The notes beneath the pieces are model-generated. The model saw nothing but the letters and a program-made list of their open reading frames with translations. It made no database searches and was not told where the DNA came from. Below, one piece after another: positions 42,625 to 51,274 of a stretch of 64,000 nucleotides of DNA. The DNA comes from DASZZZ01 sp036260375 (GTDB lineage: Bacteria; Actinomycetota; CADDZG01; WHSQ01): NCBI GenBank assembly GCA_036260375.1, contig DASZZZ010000017.1, forward strand, positions 1 through 64,000. Direction: 5' to 3'. Position numbers and translations under genes: made by a program. The number at the start of each line of letters is the position of its first letter. The stretch's first letter is position 1.

Positions 42625-43344
42625 CTACCCGAGCGCGTCGAAGATCGCGGCCCCCGCGACCGCGAACGCGAGCGACGGCAGCAGGCTCACGACGCGGATG
42701 CGCGCGACGTCGAGCAGCGTCAGCGCGACGCCGAGGACAAGCAGGCTGCCCGTCGCGCCGAGCTGCTCCACGACCTCGTCGGTCAGCACCGGGCTGACGA
42801 GCTCGGCGGCGACCGTCAGCGCGCCCTGGTACAGGGCGACGACGCCCGCGGAGGCGATCACGCCGCGGCCGTAGACGGACGCGAAGCCGGTCGCCGAGAT
42901 CCCGTCGAGCGCGGCCTTGACCGCCAGCAGGCGGAAGCCCGCGCCGAGGCCCTCCTCGACCGCGCCGAGCACCGCGAGCGGACCGACGCAGAACACGGTC
43001 GTCGCGACGACGAAGCCGTCGGCGAACGAGCGCTCGTCGCGACGGTCCGGCGCGCGCCGCTGCAGCGCCGCGGCGAGCGCGTGGAAGCGCTCCTCGAGCC
43101 GCAGCGCCTCGCCGCAGGCGGCGCCCGCGACGAGCGCGCCGATCAGGATGGCGAACCGCCTGAGGCCCGCGTCGTCGTCGCCGAGCGGCTCGAGGCCGAC
43201 GATGGCGACCGCCGCCGTGACGAGCCCGAACGCCTGCCCGATCGTGCGCCGGATGCCCTCGGAGATCCGGTCCCCCAGCACGAGCCCGGCGATGCCGCCG
43301 AGCACGATCGCGACGACGTTGACGACGGTGCCGAGCCCGGTCAT
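42625..43344 (-). CDS. DUF554 membrane protein
   Basis: A 239-residue protein with about six hydrophobic segments. It starts GTVVNVVAIVLGGIAGLVLG and has the DUF554 signatures FVVATTVFCVGPLAVLGAVE and GASVYGRGV-like GFASVYGRGVIAS. This is the YdfK/DUF554 family of putative transporters found across bacteria, whose substrate is unknown. It converges on the carbamoyltransferase gene with 12 bases between stops and is followed upstream by the YqcI/YcgG gene, 64 bases away on the same strand. Confidence 0.87.
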   Translation of the reverse strand: MTGLGTVVNVVAIVLGGIAGLVLGDRISEGIRRTIGQAFGLVTAAVAIVGLEPLGDDDAGLRRFAILIGALVAGAACGEALRLEERFHALAAALQRRAPDRRDERSFADGFVVATTVFCVGPLAVLGAVEEGLGAGFRLLAVKAALDGISATGFASVYGRGVIASAGVVALYQGALTVAAELVSPVLTDEVVEQLGATGSLLVLGVALTLLDVARIRVVSLLPSLAFAVAGAAIFDALG

Positions 43345-43408
43345 CGCGCCGGCGCACCCATGCCCATCATGGCGACATCATGCGGCCGCGGTCGCGGCGC
43401 GGCGCGTC

Positions 43409-44176
43409 TTACTCGGGCGAGATGTGCAGCGGACAGCGCCCCTCGGGCAGCTCCTCGCCGTCGGGCAGGAAGTACTGGACCCATTCGAGCGTGTCGCCCT
43501 GCCCATACGTCCCGAGGCGCGGGAAGGGAGGGACGTCGTCGTAACGCCCCAGCCGGCGGCGGATGATCTCGCGCGCGGCGCGGCCCTCGGGCGTGTCCTC
43601 GCCGGTCCCCTCGAACACCCAGCGCGGCTGCAACACGATCGTGAAGACGTCGGCGTGCCGGCTGCGACGCCTGACGTGCGCCGGCGTGCTGCAGTTGGTG
43701 AAGATCGGCTCGCCGCCGTAGCAGAACTCCCAGCGCGGGTCGTGCGGGTCGCGCGGCACGGCGTCCGGCCACGGGCTCGGGTCATGCTCGTGCAGCCACT
43801 GCAGCACCGCCCAGAACTTCGCCTCCCACTCCTCGACCGTCACGTCGCGCTCGACCGGCGGGAACATCGCCAGCAGCGACGTGTTCCGGTGGATCGTCCG
43901 GTAGACGTCGAGGTACTCGAGCAGCGCGGCGCCGAGCAGCTCGAGGCCGCGCTCGGTGTCCTCCTCGACGAAGAAGTAGCGCAGGTAGTCCTTGCGCATC
44001 CCGTCGACCCCGAAGGTACAGGGGAAGCGCTTGGGGCCGAGGAGGTCCTGCTTGAGCGCGGCGTACGCCCGCGCGCCCCACTCGGGCACGCCCTCGCCCC
44101 GCTCGATCGCCTCGCCCGTCAGCACGAGGCGGGCGTTGCCGCCCGAGCCCGGCGCGCCGTCGACCGCGACCTGCAT
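43409..44176 (-). CDS. YqcI/YcgG family protein
   Basis: A 255-residue cytoplasmic protein. Family features include FPCTFGVDGMRKDYLRYFFV, SLLAMFPP, FWAVLQWLHEHDPSPWPDAV and FTNCSTPAHVRRRSR. The C-terminal PRLGTYGQGDTLEWVQYFLP is also typical. YqcI/YcgG proteins occur in Bacillus, Actinobacteria and others and have no settled biochemical role that I know of. The ATG at 44176 follows GGGGGGTGAAT, which decides the start. It is co-directional with the CBS gene upstream and the DUF554 gene downstream. Confidence 0.85.
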   Translation of the reverse strand: MQVAVDGAPGSGGNARLVLTGEAIERGEGVPEWGARAYAALKQDLLGPKRFPCTFGVDGMRKDYLRYFFVEEDTERGLELLGAALLEYLDVYRTIHRNTSLLAMFPPVERDVTVEEWEAKFWAVLQWLHEHDPSPWPDAVPRDPHDPRWEFCYGGEPIFTNCSTPAHVRRRSRHADVFTIVLQPRWVFEGTGEDTPEGRAAREIIRRRLGRYDDVPPFPRLGTYGQGDTLEWVQYFLPDGEELPEGRCPLHISPE

Positions 44177-44307
44177 CCCATTCACCCCCCGACCCCGCGG
44201 GCCGACTAAGCAGACACGTTGGCTGGATGCCAACGACTGGCTACTCTCGGCGGCGACCGTCGGCCTGTCAAGCGGGTTGCCGGGGGGCCCGGCGGGCAGC
44301 CGCCGGC

Positions 44308-44709
44308 TCAGTCGGAGGACGGGGCGCGAGCGTCGAGGAGGAGGCCGACGAGGTCGCGCATCGACAGCACGCCGGCGACGCTGCCGTTGTCGTCGAGCAC
44401 GAGCAGGTGTCGGAAGCCGCGGTCGCGCATCTCGCGGGCCGCCTCCTCGGCGTCCCACGAGCGCGTCGCAGTGATGGCGTTCGGCGTCATGTAGTCCCCG
44501 ACCGTGACGGCGTCGAGGTCGCCGCCCGACGCGACCGCGCGCAGCACGTCGCGCTCCGTGATGATCGCCGGCCGGCCGTCGTCGGTCGTCACGACGGCGG
44601 ACCCGACACGTCGCTCGGCCATCGCGCGCGCCGCCTGGCGCACGGTCGTGTCGGGGCCGACCGTGAGCAACGACGTGCTGGCGAGGCTTCCGATCTCCAT
44701 CGCCGCCAT
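44308..44709 (-). CDS. Two-CBS-domain protein
   Basis: A 133-residue protein made of two CBS motifs: VGPDTTVRQAARAMAERRVG with ITERDVLRAVASGG, and YMTPNAITATRSWDAEEAAR with VLSMRDLVGLLLDA. Free-standing CBS pairs bind AMP, ATP or related nucleotides and report energy state or regulate partner proteins. No partner is evident. Two starts are possible three codons apart (44709 and 44700), and neither has a good ribosome-binding site. It is divergent from the RibD-like reductase gene. Confidence 0.87.
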   Translation of the reverse strand: MAAMEIGSLASTSLLTVGPDTTVRQAARAMAERRVGSAVVTTDDGRPAIITERDVLRAVASGGDLDAVTVGDYMTPNAITATRSWDAEEAAREMRDRGFRHLLVLDDNGSVAGVLSMRDLVGLLLDARAPSSD

Positions 44710-44926
44710 TGTCGCACCCGATGCGCCCGCCGTCCCCGACCCGGCGGCGGATCGGTGTCGGATCGGCGCGGGCGTGCGCCGACGCGGACACGACGGCGCC
44801 GACGCGACGGCGAGCGCCGATGAGTTCCGCTCGGCCGGGCGTCTTAACTTCGAGCGGCGGACACGACGACACGGAATGGCGCCGGGGCCGGACACGCCGG
44901 TCGCCGGGGGTCGAAAGGAGACTGAC

Positions 44927-45559
44927 GTGAGAAAGCTGATCGTGAGCACGTTCCTGACGCTCGACGGCGTGATGCAGGCCCCCGGCGGTCCGGACGAGGA
45001 CCGCGACGGCGGCTTCGCGTGGGGTGGATGGTCGGTCACCTACTGGGACGACGACATGGCCCGCATCATGGGCGAGGCGACGAGCCGCCCCTTCGCCCTC
45101 GTCCTCGGACGCAGGACGTACGAGATCTTCGCCGCGCACTGGCCCCACGCGAGCGAGGAGGAGGGCGCGCCGATCTTCAACGAGGCGACGAAGTACGTCG
45201 CGTCGCGGACGCTGCGCTCGGTGGAGTGGAGCAACTCGGTGCTGATCGAGGGCGACGCGGCCGAGGGCGTCGCCGCACTCAAGGAGCAGGACGGGCCCGA
45301 GCTCCAGGTCCACGGGAGCGGCAACCTGATCCAGACGCTTCTGCGCCACCGGCTCGTCGACGAGCTCCGCCTGTGGACGTTCCCGGTCGTCGTGGGCGAT
45401 GGCAAGCGTCTGTTCGCCGGCGGCGCCGTGCCGAGCGGCCTCGAGCTCGTCGACCACAGGGTGTCGACCACGGGCGTCGTGATCGCGACGTACGTCCCGG
45501 CGGGCGAGCTCGTGGTGGGGTCGTTCGCCTTGAACCAGTCGGACGGCGCCGAGGGCTAG
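44927..45559 (+). CDS. RibD C-terminal/dihydrofolate reductase-like protein
   Basis: A 210-residue protein of the stand-alone RibD_C (DHFR-like) family. The family start is RKLIVSTFLTLDGVMQAPGG, and the inner motifs FALVLGRRTYEIFAAHWP, LQVHGSGNLIQTLLRHRLVD and VVGDGKRLFAGG are present. Members bind NADPH and are thought to be reductases, although most actinobacterial paralogues have unknown substrates. This one is not in a riboflavin operon. The start is GTG at 44927 with AAAGGAG upstream. It converges on the anti-sigma-like gene. Confidence 0.88.
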   Translation: MRKLIVSTFLTLDGVMQAPGGPDEDRDGGFAWGGWSVTYWDDDMARIMGEATSRPFALVLGRRTYEIFAAHWPHASEEEGAPIFNEATKYVASRTLRSVEWSNSVLIEGDAAEGVAALKEQDGPELQVHGSGNLIQTLLRHRLVDELRLWTFPVVVGDGKRLFAGGAVPSGLELVDHRVSTTGVVIATYVPAGELVVGSFALNQSDGAEG

Positions 45560-45573
45560 CGCACGTCCGCGTC

Positions 45574-46119
45574 CTACCGCGACGCCGAGTCCACCACGGC
45601 GGCGCAGTAATGGATGCCGGCGATGCGCCAGCCCGCGTCGTCCCGCTCCACCGCGACGACGACCTGCACGCGGTCGTCGCTCGAGAACGCGTAGGCGCCC
45701 GCGCGCTCGGTGCCGCGGAAGCGCCCGGAGTCGAGCCGCGCTCGGTCCGCGTCGATCGACGACAGGACGCGCTCGGCGGCCACGCGCGCCGTGCGGTGCG
45801 GGCGGGAGGCGTACGGAACCGTCGCCACGGAAGGACGGCCGTCACATTCCAGGACGGGCGTCGTGCCGCGGGTGGCCTCGGGGGCCGCGACCCGGTCGCC
45901 GGCGTCGCGGGTGGCGGCGTCGTCCAGGAACGAAGCGGACGCCACGCCGATCGCCGCGACCGCTCCGACCGCTCCGATCCCCGCGACGAGCCGGCGGCGC
46001 AACGCTCGTCGCCGCGCCGCGCGCCACACGTGGCCGAAGGCGGGCGGAGCGGGGGCCGGCGGGACGGCGTCGGCGAGCACGGAGTCGATCGATCGATCCA
46101 TCGAGGCCTCCTCGTCCAT
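45574..46119 (-). CDS. Membrane protein, putative anti-sigma factor partner of the ECF gene
   Basis: A 181-residue protein with a short cytoplasmic N-terminus (MDEEASMDRSIDSVLADAVP, VWRAARRRALRRR), one transmembrane helix (LVAGIGAVGAVAAIGVASASFL) and a 110-residue external domain. That domain has two Cys (LECDGRPS and IHYCAAV). The gene begins two bases after the ECF sigma stop, the usual place for an anti-sigma factor, and the topology fits. The N-terminus lacks a clear HxxxCxxC zinc anti-sigma motif, so the call rests on context. GAGGGAGAGG precedes the ATG. Confidence 0.65.
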   Translation of the reverse strand: MDEEASMDRSIDSVLADAVPPAPAPPAFGHVWRAARRRALRRRLVAGIGAVGAVAAIGVASASFLDDAATRDAGDRVAAPEATRGTTPVLECDGRPSVATVPYASRPHRTARVAAERVLSSIDADRARLDSGRFRGTERAGAYAFSSDDRVQVVVAVERDDAGWRIAGIHYCAAVVDSASR

Positions 46120-46121
46120 CG

Positions 46122-46625
46122 CTACCTCTCCCTCATGGGCGCGCGGTCGTCGATCTCGAGGGCCGTCCGCATGCCGGCGATCGCCTGCTGGAGCAGCCGC
46201 TTCGCCGTTCGCTCGGAGCAGTCCATGAGGTCCGCGGTCTCGCGGGTCGAGTAGCCGAGGTAGTGGCGCAGCACCAGCGCGGCCTTGGGACGCTGCGGCA
46301 GGCGCGCGAGGGCGGCCATGACGTCGCCGCCGGGCGGCGGGTCGAGGTGCTCGCCCGCGTGCGCTGCGCGGCTCAGCGCCCTTCTCTCCGCCGCCCGGCG
46401 GCGGAAGTGGGACGTCGCGAGGTTGATCGCGACGCGATGGACCCACGCTGCCGGGTTCCCCTTGCGCACCGTCCGCCACGACGCCACGGCCCTCAGCAGC
46501 GCCTCCTGCGCGATCTCCTCGGCGACGGCCGCGTCGCCGCAGTACAACGCGACCGCGCCGAACACGCGCGGGAACTGCTCCCTGTAGAACGCCTCCACCT
46601 GCTCGCGCTCACGGCCTGCTGGCAC
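46122..46625 (-). CDS. ECF-type RNA polymerase sigma factor
   Basis: A 167-residue sigma-70 family factor with region 2 (EAFYREQFPRVFGAVALYCG, AEEIAQEALLRAVASWRTVR, GNPAAWVHRVAINLATSHFRR) and region 4 (LARLPQRPKAALVLRHYLGY, STRETADLMDCSERTAKRLL). It should direct RNA polymerase to stress-type promoters. The GTG at 46625 with GGAGAG upstream is preferred; a longer in-frame reading would be non-family. It is two bases from the transmembrane protein gene and probably forms a sigma/anti-sigma pair with it. Confidence 0.9.
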   Translation of the reverse strand: MPAGREREQVEAFYREQFPRVFGAVALYCGDAAVAEEIAQEALLRAVASWRTVRKGNPAAWVHRVAINLATSHFRRRAAERRALSRAAHAGEHLDPPPGGDVMAALARLPQRPKAALVLRHYLGYSTRETADLMDCSERTAKRLLQQAIAGMRTALEIDDRAPMRER

Positions 46626-46783
46626 TCGGCTCTCTCCACGACGTCGGCTGCGGACGCGTTCGGTGCGCCATCGATACGACGCACGAGGGGGCGCCGGCTG
46701 GCCCCCCGGATTCCCACGACGCGACGCGCTCCCCGGTGCGAGCCGCATCGGTCGGCCGTGGGACCCTCTCGACGACGTCGTCG

Positions 46784-47365
46784 TTACGAACAGGTATCTC
46801 GCACGCGGCCGCCCTCTCGTGCCGACTCGAGGCACGCGCCCTCGGACACCACGACGGTCGACGAGTAGGCGGCGCGCCGCGACTCGGCGGCGTTCAGGTA
46901 CCAGACGATCGTTCCGGCGTAGGAGTTGCGGCCGTCGAAGTCGTCCGGCATCGGCAGCTCCATCCGGAAGCGAACGCTCCCACCCGCGGGCACGGCCGGC
47001 GGCGCGTCGTCGCAATTGAGCAACCCCGGGCCGAACACGGCCGTGCCGCTCTCGCCCCACGCCTGGTAGAACGCTGGGCACGGGTCGAGGGACACGTCTT
47101 CGTCGCTGTCGTTGCGAAGCTCCACGACGTACGCGAGCACCCCGCCGAGCGCGGCGCTCTCGGGCACGCGCAGCAGGCGCGGCTCGAGCGAAGCCTGCGC
47201 AGCGGTGACGCGCGGGGCGTCGTCGAAGTCGCCGGGAAGAGGACGCCGCTCGAACGGGACGACGTCGCCGGCGGGCTCCGACGAGCCGCCGCACCCCGCG
47301 GCCGCGAGCGACAGCGCGACGACGCCAAGGACGATCACGCGGCGCGCGAGACCCCGGCCACCCAT
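46784..47365 (-). CDS. Lipoprotein of unknown function
   Basis: A 193-residue exported lipoprotein. An N-terminal charged stretch (MGGRGLARR) precedes a hydrophobic segment ending in lipobox LAAAGC. The mature protein is a beta-rich domain with VLAYVVELRNDSDEDVSLDP, NCDDAPPAVPAG and SVRFRMELPMPDDF, like the small Ig-type domains that handle ligands outside the cell. A pair of Cys is near the C-terminus (SEGACLES and RDTCS). I do not recognise a named family. It lies upstream of the sigma factor gene on the same strand, 158 bases away. Confidence 0.72.
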   Translation of the reverse strand: MGGRGLARRVIVLGVVALSLAAAGCGGSSEPAGDVVPFERRPLPGDFDDAPRVTAAQASLEPRLLRVPESAALGGVLAYVVELRNDSDEDVSLDPCPAFYQAWGESGTAVFGPGLLNCDDAPPAVPAGGSVRFRMELPMPDDFDGRNSYAGTIVWYLNAAESRRAAYSSTVVVSEGACLESAREGGRVRDTCS

Positions 47366-47441
47366 CGCTCCAGTGGACCACGCGTCGCGACGCACGGTCG
47401 CGGGCGTCGCTCGCGACGACGCCCTCGTCGGGCCGGTGGAG

Positions 47442-47514
47442 AGCCGGGGAGGGGAATCGAACCCCTGACCTGCTCATTACGAGTGAGCCGCTCTGCCGAC
47501 TGAGCTACCCCGGC
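47442..47514 (-). tRNA. tRNA-Thr (anticodon CGT)
   Basis: A 73-base cloverleaf reads from 47514 to 47442. The acceptor pair GCCGGGG/CCCCGGC is perfect, and the D-loop has TAGCTCAGTCGGCAGAGC. The anticodon stem GCTCA/TGAGC flanks loop CTCGTAA with CGT at the centre, and the T-arm contains GGTTCGATTCC. CCA is not encoded. The tRNA reads ACG codons, which are frequent in this GC-rich genome. Confidence 0.93.
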
Positions 47515-47644
47515 CTGCGATTCTCGGCGCGCCTCCCGACGGCGCCGCACTGCTGGCTTCGTCGACGCGGTCTACGGCAGTCGACTGTAAACCATGCCGC
47601 GCGCCGTGGAGCAAGTGGCGGCCCCACGAAGCCAGAAGGCAGAG

Positions 47645-48253
47645 TCAGGCGGCGGTCTCGGCGCGCGGGGCGCGCAGCATCACGAACATCGCCACCGACT
47701 CGACCGTGAGCACCGCGAGCGCCATGGCCGGATGGAGCAGGGCCGTTGCCGAGGCCGCGACCGCGACGGCGGGGACGACGAGGCTGTGGTGTCGCCACAC
47801 GCGTTCGAGGTCTTCTCTCGCCTCGCGGCGGAGGTGCTGCGCACGGGCGACGTGATGCGCGAACAGCCCCAGGGTGAGCGCCGAGAGCCCGAGGCCCAAC
47901 GCGAAGGCGACGAGCGGCCCGGCGCTGTGGAACTCGTAGGTCCCCACCAACGACGCCGCAAAGGGAAGCAGTGAGATCGTCATGAGGAACACGAAGTTCC
48001 ACACGATCGTGCTCATGGAGACGCGCGCCAGGGCGTCGACGACGTGGTGATGCACGGTCCAGAAGCGCGCCAGCACCACGAAGCTCACGAGCCAGCCGAA
48101 GAAGGCCGGGACGTTGGCGACGAGCTCGTGGGCGAGCTCCCGGTCCGGCAGAGGCGGGTCGGGCAGCTTGATGTCGAGGACGAGCAGTGTTGCGACGATC
48201 GCGAACACGCCGTCGCTGAACGCGCCCAGCCGTTCCACGCCGTAGGTGCGCAT
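47645..48253 (-). CDS. TMEM175-family potassium channel (DUF1211)
   Basis: A 202-residue protein with six hydrophobic segments. It begins RLGAFSDGVFAIVATLLVLD, which carries the FSDGVFAI signature in the first helix of bacterial TMEM175 channels, followed by FWTVHHHVVDAL. Bacterial members have one six-helix unit and assemble as tetramers that conduct K+. GGAGGG precedes the ATG at 48253. It is separated from the divergent aldose epimerase by about 60 bases. Confidence 0.9.
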   Translation of the reverse strand: MRTYGVERLGAFSDGVFAIVATLLVLDIKLPDPPLPDRELAHELVANVPAFFGWLVSFVVLARFWTVHHHVVDALARVSMSTIVWNFVFLMTISLLPFAASLVGTYEFHSAGPLVAFALGLGLSALTLGLFAHHVARAQHLRREAREDLERVWRHHSLVVPAVAVAASATALLHPAMALAVLTVESVAMFVMLRAPRAETAA

Positions 48254-48314
48254 CGGCCCTCCGATCCCCTCGCCAGGACGCTCATCATCGCGGATGACGC
48301 CGGGGGCGGGGCGT

Positions 48315-49370
48315 ATGAGCGACAAGCCGCTCGAAGCAGCCGCCGAGACGCTCGACGTCGCGCTCCGCGCCGTTCGTGAACGCCCGAGCCGAGCAGCGAC
48401 CGGTGACAAATCCCCCCAAACACGGTCTAATGCGGGAACCGTCCCGCGAGGAGTCGACAGGGAGCTTGGCATCGCAGAGGGACTCGTAGAGCTTCGCAGC
48501 AACGATGCGGTCGTCGAAGTCGCGCCCGGCGCCGGCGGGGTGATCACTCGCTACGCGCGGCTGCGCGGGCTCGAGTCGCTCGACCTCTTCAGGCCCGCCC
48601 TGCCGCACGCGGTCGAAAGGCGGGTCCCGACCGACACGTCGTGCTTTCCTCTGGTTCCGTTCTCGAACCGGATCCGGGACGGCCGCTTCACCTTCGACGG
48701 CCGGGAGATCCGGCTGCCGCCGAACTTCCCACCGGAGCCTCATGCGATCCACGGGCACGGGTGGCAGACGTCGTGGGCCGTGAGCGAACGGGCGGACGAC
48801 CGTCTCACGATCGGCTTCCGCCACGATCCCGACGCGTGGCCGTTCCCCTACAGCGCGCGGCAGTCGTTGTCGTTGTCCGGGGACGAGCTGACGGTCGCGC
48901 TCGCGGTGACCAACGAGGGCGACGAGGCCATGCCCGTCGGCTTCGGCCTCCATCCCTACTTCGTTCGCACGCCCCGGACGAGGATCTCGGCCGCCGTCGA
49001 CGGCGTGTGGCTGAGCGACGCCGGCTCGATGCCGACCGAGCTCGTGGAGCTCCCCGCGGATCGCAGGCTCGACCGAGGCATCGACCCCGACGACGTGTCG
49101 CTGGACAACAACTTCACCGGATGGGACGGAGTCGCCGAGATCGAGTGGGCCGATCGCGGGCTGCGCATCACGATGACGGCGGAGGGACCGTTCGAGTTCC
49201 TCGTCGTCTACACGCCTCCCGGCGAGAGATTCGCGTGCGTCGAGCCGGCCACCAACGTCATCGACGCCTTCAACCAGGCACGCACGCGGACGGACACGGG
49301 CACGATCGTGCTCGAGCCGGGAACGGAAGTTGCGGGGGCAGTGACCTTCTCTCCGGAGGACCTTGCGTGA
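48315..49370 (+). CDS. Aldose 1-epimerase/mutarotase family protein
   Basis: A protein of 351 residues as drawn, with the galactose-mutarotase-like beta-sandwich. It shows FPLVPFSNRIRDGRFTFDGR, EPHAIHGHGWQTSW, GFGLHPYFVR and the late catalytic-type FACVEPATN. The family core starts about residue 53 (GLVELRSNDAVVEVAPGAGG). The N-terminal 50 residues are weakly conserved, so the true start may lie further in, although no good start codon is available there. The enzyme should interconvert anomers of a hexose or related sugar. It lies 95 bases upstream of the GH15 gene on the same strand. Confidence 0.85.
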   Translation: MSDKPLEAAAETLDVALRAVRERPSRAATGDKSPQTRSNAGTVPRGVDRELGIAEGLVELRSNDAVVEVAPGAGGVITRYARLRGLESLDLFRPALPHAVERRVPTDTSCFPLVPFSNRIRDGRFTFDGREIRLPPNFPPEPHAIHGHGWQTSWAVSERADDRLTIGFRHDPDAWPFPYSARQSLSLSGDELTVALAVTNEGDEAMPVGFGLHPYFVRTPRTRISAAVDGVWLSDAGSMPTELVELPADRRLDRGIDPDDVSLDNNFTGWDGVAEIEWADRGLRITMTAEGPFEFLVVYTPPGERFACVEPATNVIDAFNQARTRTDTGTIVLEPGTEVAGAVTFSPEDLA

Positions 49371-49465
49371 GGAATCTCTAGGTTCATCCCTAGGACGGCC
49401 GTGCCTGTACAGCTAGGCTGGCCGGGTGGGGCCCTGTACGGCGCGGACTCTCAGGGAGGCTCGGA

Positions 49466-51274
49466 GTGACCTATCAACCGCTCGAGAACTATGGCTTCGT
49501 CGGCGACCTCCACACCGTGGCGCTCGTCGGCGTCGACGGATCGATCGACTACATGTGCTTCCCGCACTTCGACTCGCCGAGCGTCTTCGGCGCGTTGTTG
49601 GACGACGACAAGGGGGGCCGGTTCCGGATCGCCCCGCGCGGCGAGGGGACGCGCCACAAGCAGATGTACCTGCCGGACACCAACGTGCTGCTCACGCGCT
49701 TCCTGAGCGCCGACGGAGTAGCCGAGATCACCGACTTCATGCCGGTCGGAGAGATGCGCCACACCCACATCCTCGTTCGGCGGGTCAGGGCGGTACGAGG
49801 GCCGTTCGACCTGCGCCTCGAGTGCAGTCCGCGTTTCGACTACGCGCGCGCGTCGCATCGAGCCGAGGAAAGAAACGGCGAGGTCTGGTTCACGTCGGAT
49901 GGCGACGACGCCACGACGTTGCGCTTGCGCACGCCGGTTCCGGTCGAGATCGAAGACGGTAGCGCGGTCGCCGATTTCACGCTCCAGTCGGGCGAGTTCG
50001 TCGACTTCATCCTCGAGACCGTCTACGCCGAGACGCAGAGCCCGACCGAGGCCGCCGACTACGTCGAGCGAGCCTTCCAGCACACGGTCGACTACTGGCG
50101 CGACTGGATCGCGCAGACGTCCTATCGCGGCCTGTGGCAGGACATGGTCACGCGCTCCGCGCTCGCCTTGAAGCTGCTGACGTCGCAGCGCTTCGGGTCC
50201 ATCGCCGCAGCCGGAACGTTCGGCCTTCCCGAGGAGATCGGCGGTGTCCGGAACTGGGACTACCGCTTCACGTGGGTGCGCGACGCGTCGTTCACCGCCG
50301 CCAGTCTCATCCGTCTCGGGTTCCACGACGAGGCGGAGAGCTTCATGCGCTGGATCGAGGACCGCTTCGACGAGTCCGACACGACCGGCGAGTTGCAGAT
50401 CATGTACGGCATCGACGGGCGCCACGACCTCACCGAGGAGATCCTCGACCACCTGAGCGGCTACCGGGGATCCGCGCCGGTGCGGATCGGAAACGGCGCC
50501 TACGACCAGGTGCAGCTCGACATCTACGGCGAGTTGCTCTACTTCGTCGATCTCTACGACGATAGCGTCGAGCCCATCTCGTACGACATGTGGCGGGACC
50601 TCGCCGCGGCCACCGACTGGGTGTGCGAGCACTGGGGCGACACCGACGAGGGCATATGGGAGGTGAGAGGGGGCAAGCGCGCCTTCCTCTATTCGCGCGT
50701 CACCGACTGGGTCGCGATGGACCGCGCGATCCGCATCGCCCAGCGACGGTCGCTTCCCGCGCCGCTCGGCCGCTGGCTCGAGGTGCGCGACGCGATCCAC
50801 GACGAGGTCTACAACGGCTTCTGGAACGAGAAGAAGCAAGCCTTCGTCCAGTACAAGGGATCGGAGACGCTCGACGCGTCGGCGTTGATGATGCCGCTGG
50901 TCGGCTTCATCGCGTCGCGCGACCCCCGCTGGCTCTCGACCCTGGACGCGATCGAGGAGGAGCTCGTCGACGACGCGTTGGTCTACAGGTACCTCCCGGA
51001 GGCGGCCGCTTCGGACGGGCTCGAGGGAGCGGAGGGAACCTTCGGCATCTGTTCGTTCTGGTTCGTCGAGTGCCTCGCACGATCGGGACAACTCGACAAG
51101 GCGCGGCTGGTCTTCGAGAAGCTGCACGGCTACTCGAACCACCTCGGGCTCTACGCCGAGGAGATGGACTCGACGGGCCGCTTCCTCGGCAACTACCCGC
51201 AGGCCTTCACCCACCTCGCGCTGATCAACAGCGCGCTGTTCCTCAACGAAGCCCTAGAGCGACGCAGGCGCTGA
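49466..51274 (+). CDS. Glycoside hydrolase family 15 (trehalase/glucoamylase-like)
   Basis: A 602-residue GH15 protein without a signal peptide, so cytoplasmic. It begins NYGFVGDLHTVALVGVDGSI (the YGLIGNxxTAALV-type start of this family). The barrel motifs are RNWDYRFTWVRDASFTAASL, WVAMDRAI, GTFGICSFWFVECLARSG and LYAEEMDSTGRFLGNYPQAF. This subgroup includes actinobacterial trehalases as well as glucan hydrolases. The GTG start has GGGAGG 7 bases before it. Its last 21 bases overlap the end of the convergent isomerase gene. Confidence 0.92.
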   Translation: MTYQPLENYGFVGDLHTVALVGVDGSIDYMCFPHFDSPSVFGALLDDDKGGRFRIAPRGEGTRHKQMYLPDTNVLLTRFLSADGVAEITDFMPVGEMRHTHILVRRVRAVRGPFDLRLECSPRFDYARASHRAEERNGEVWFTSDGDDATTLRLRTPVPVEIEDGSAVADFTLQSGEFVDFILETVYAETQSPTEAADYVERAFQHTVDYWRDWIAQTSYRGLWQDMVTRSALALKLLTSQRFGSIAAAGTFGLPEEIGGVRNWDYRFTWVRDASFTAASLIRLGFHDEAESFMRWIEDRFDESDTTGELQIMYGIDGRHDLTEEILDHLSGYRGSAPVRIGNGAYDQVQLDIYGELLYFVDLYDDSVEPISYDMWRDLAAATDWVCEHWGDTDEGIWEVRGGKRAFLYSRVTDWVAMDRAIRIAQRRSLPAPLGRWLEVRDAIHDEVYNGFWNEKKQAFVQYKGSETLDASALMMPLVGFIASRDPRWLSTLDAIEEELVDDALVYRYLPEAAASDGLEGAEGTFGICSFWFVECLARSGQLDKARLVFEKLHGYSNHLGLYAEEMDSTGRFLGNYPQAFTHLALINSALFLNEALERRRR

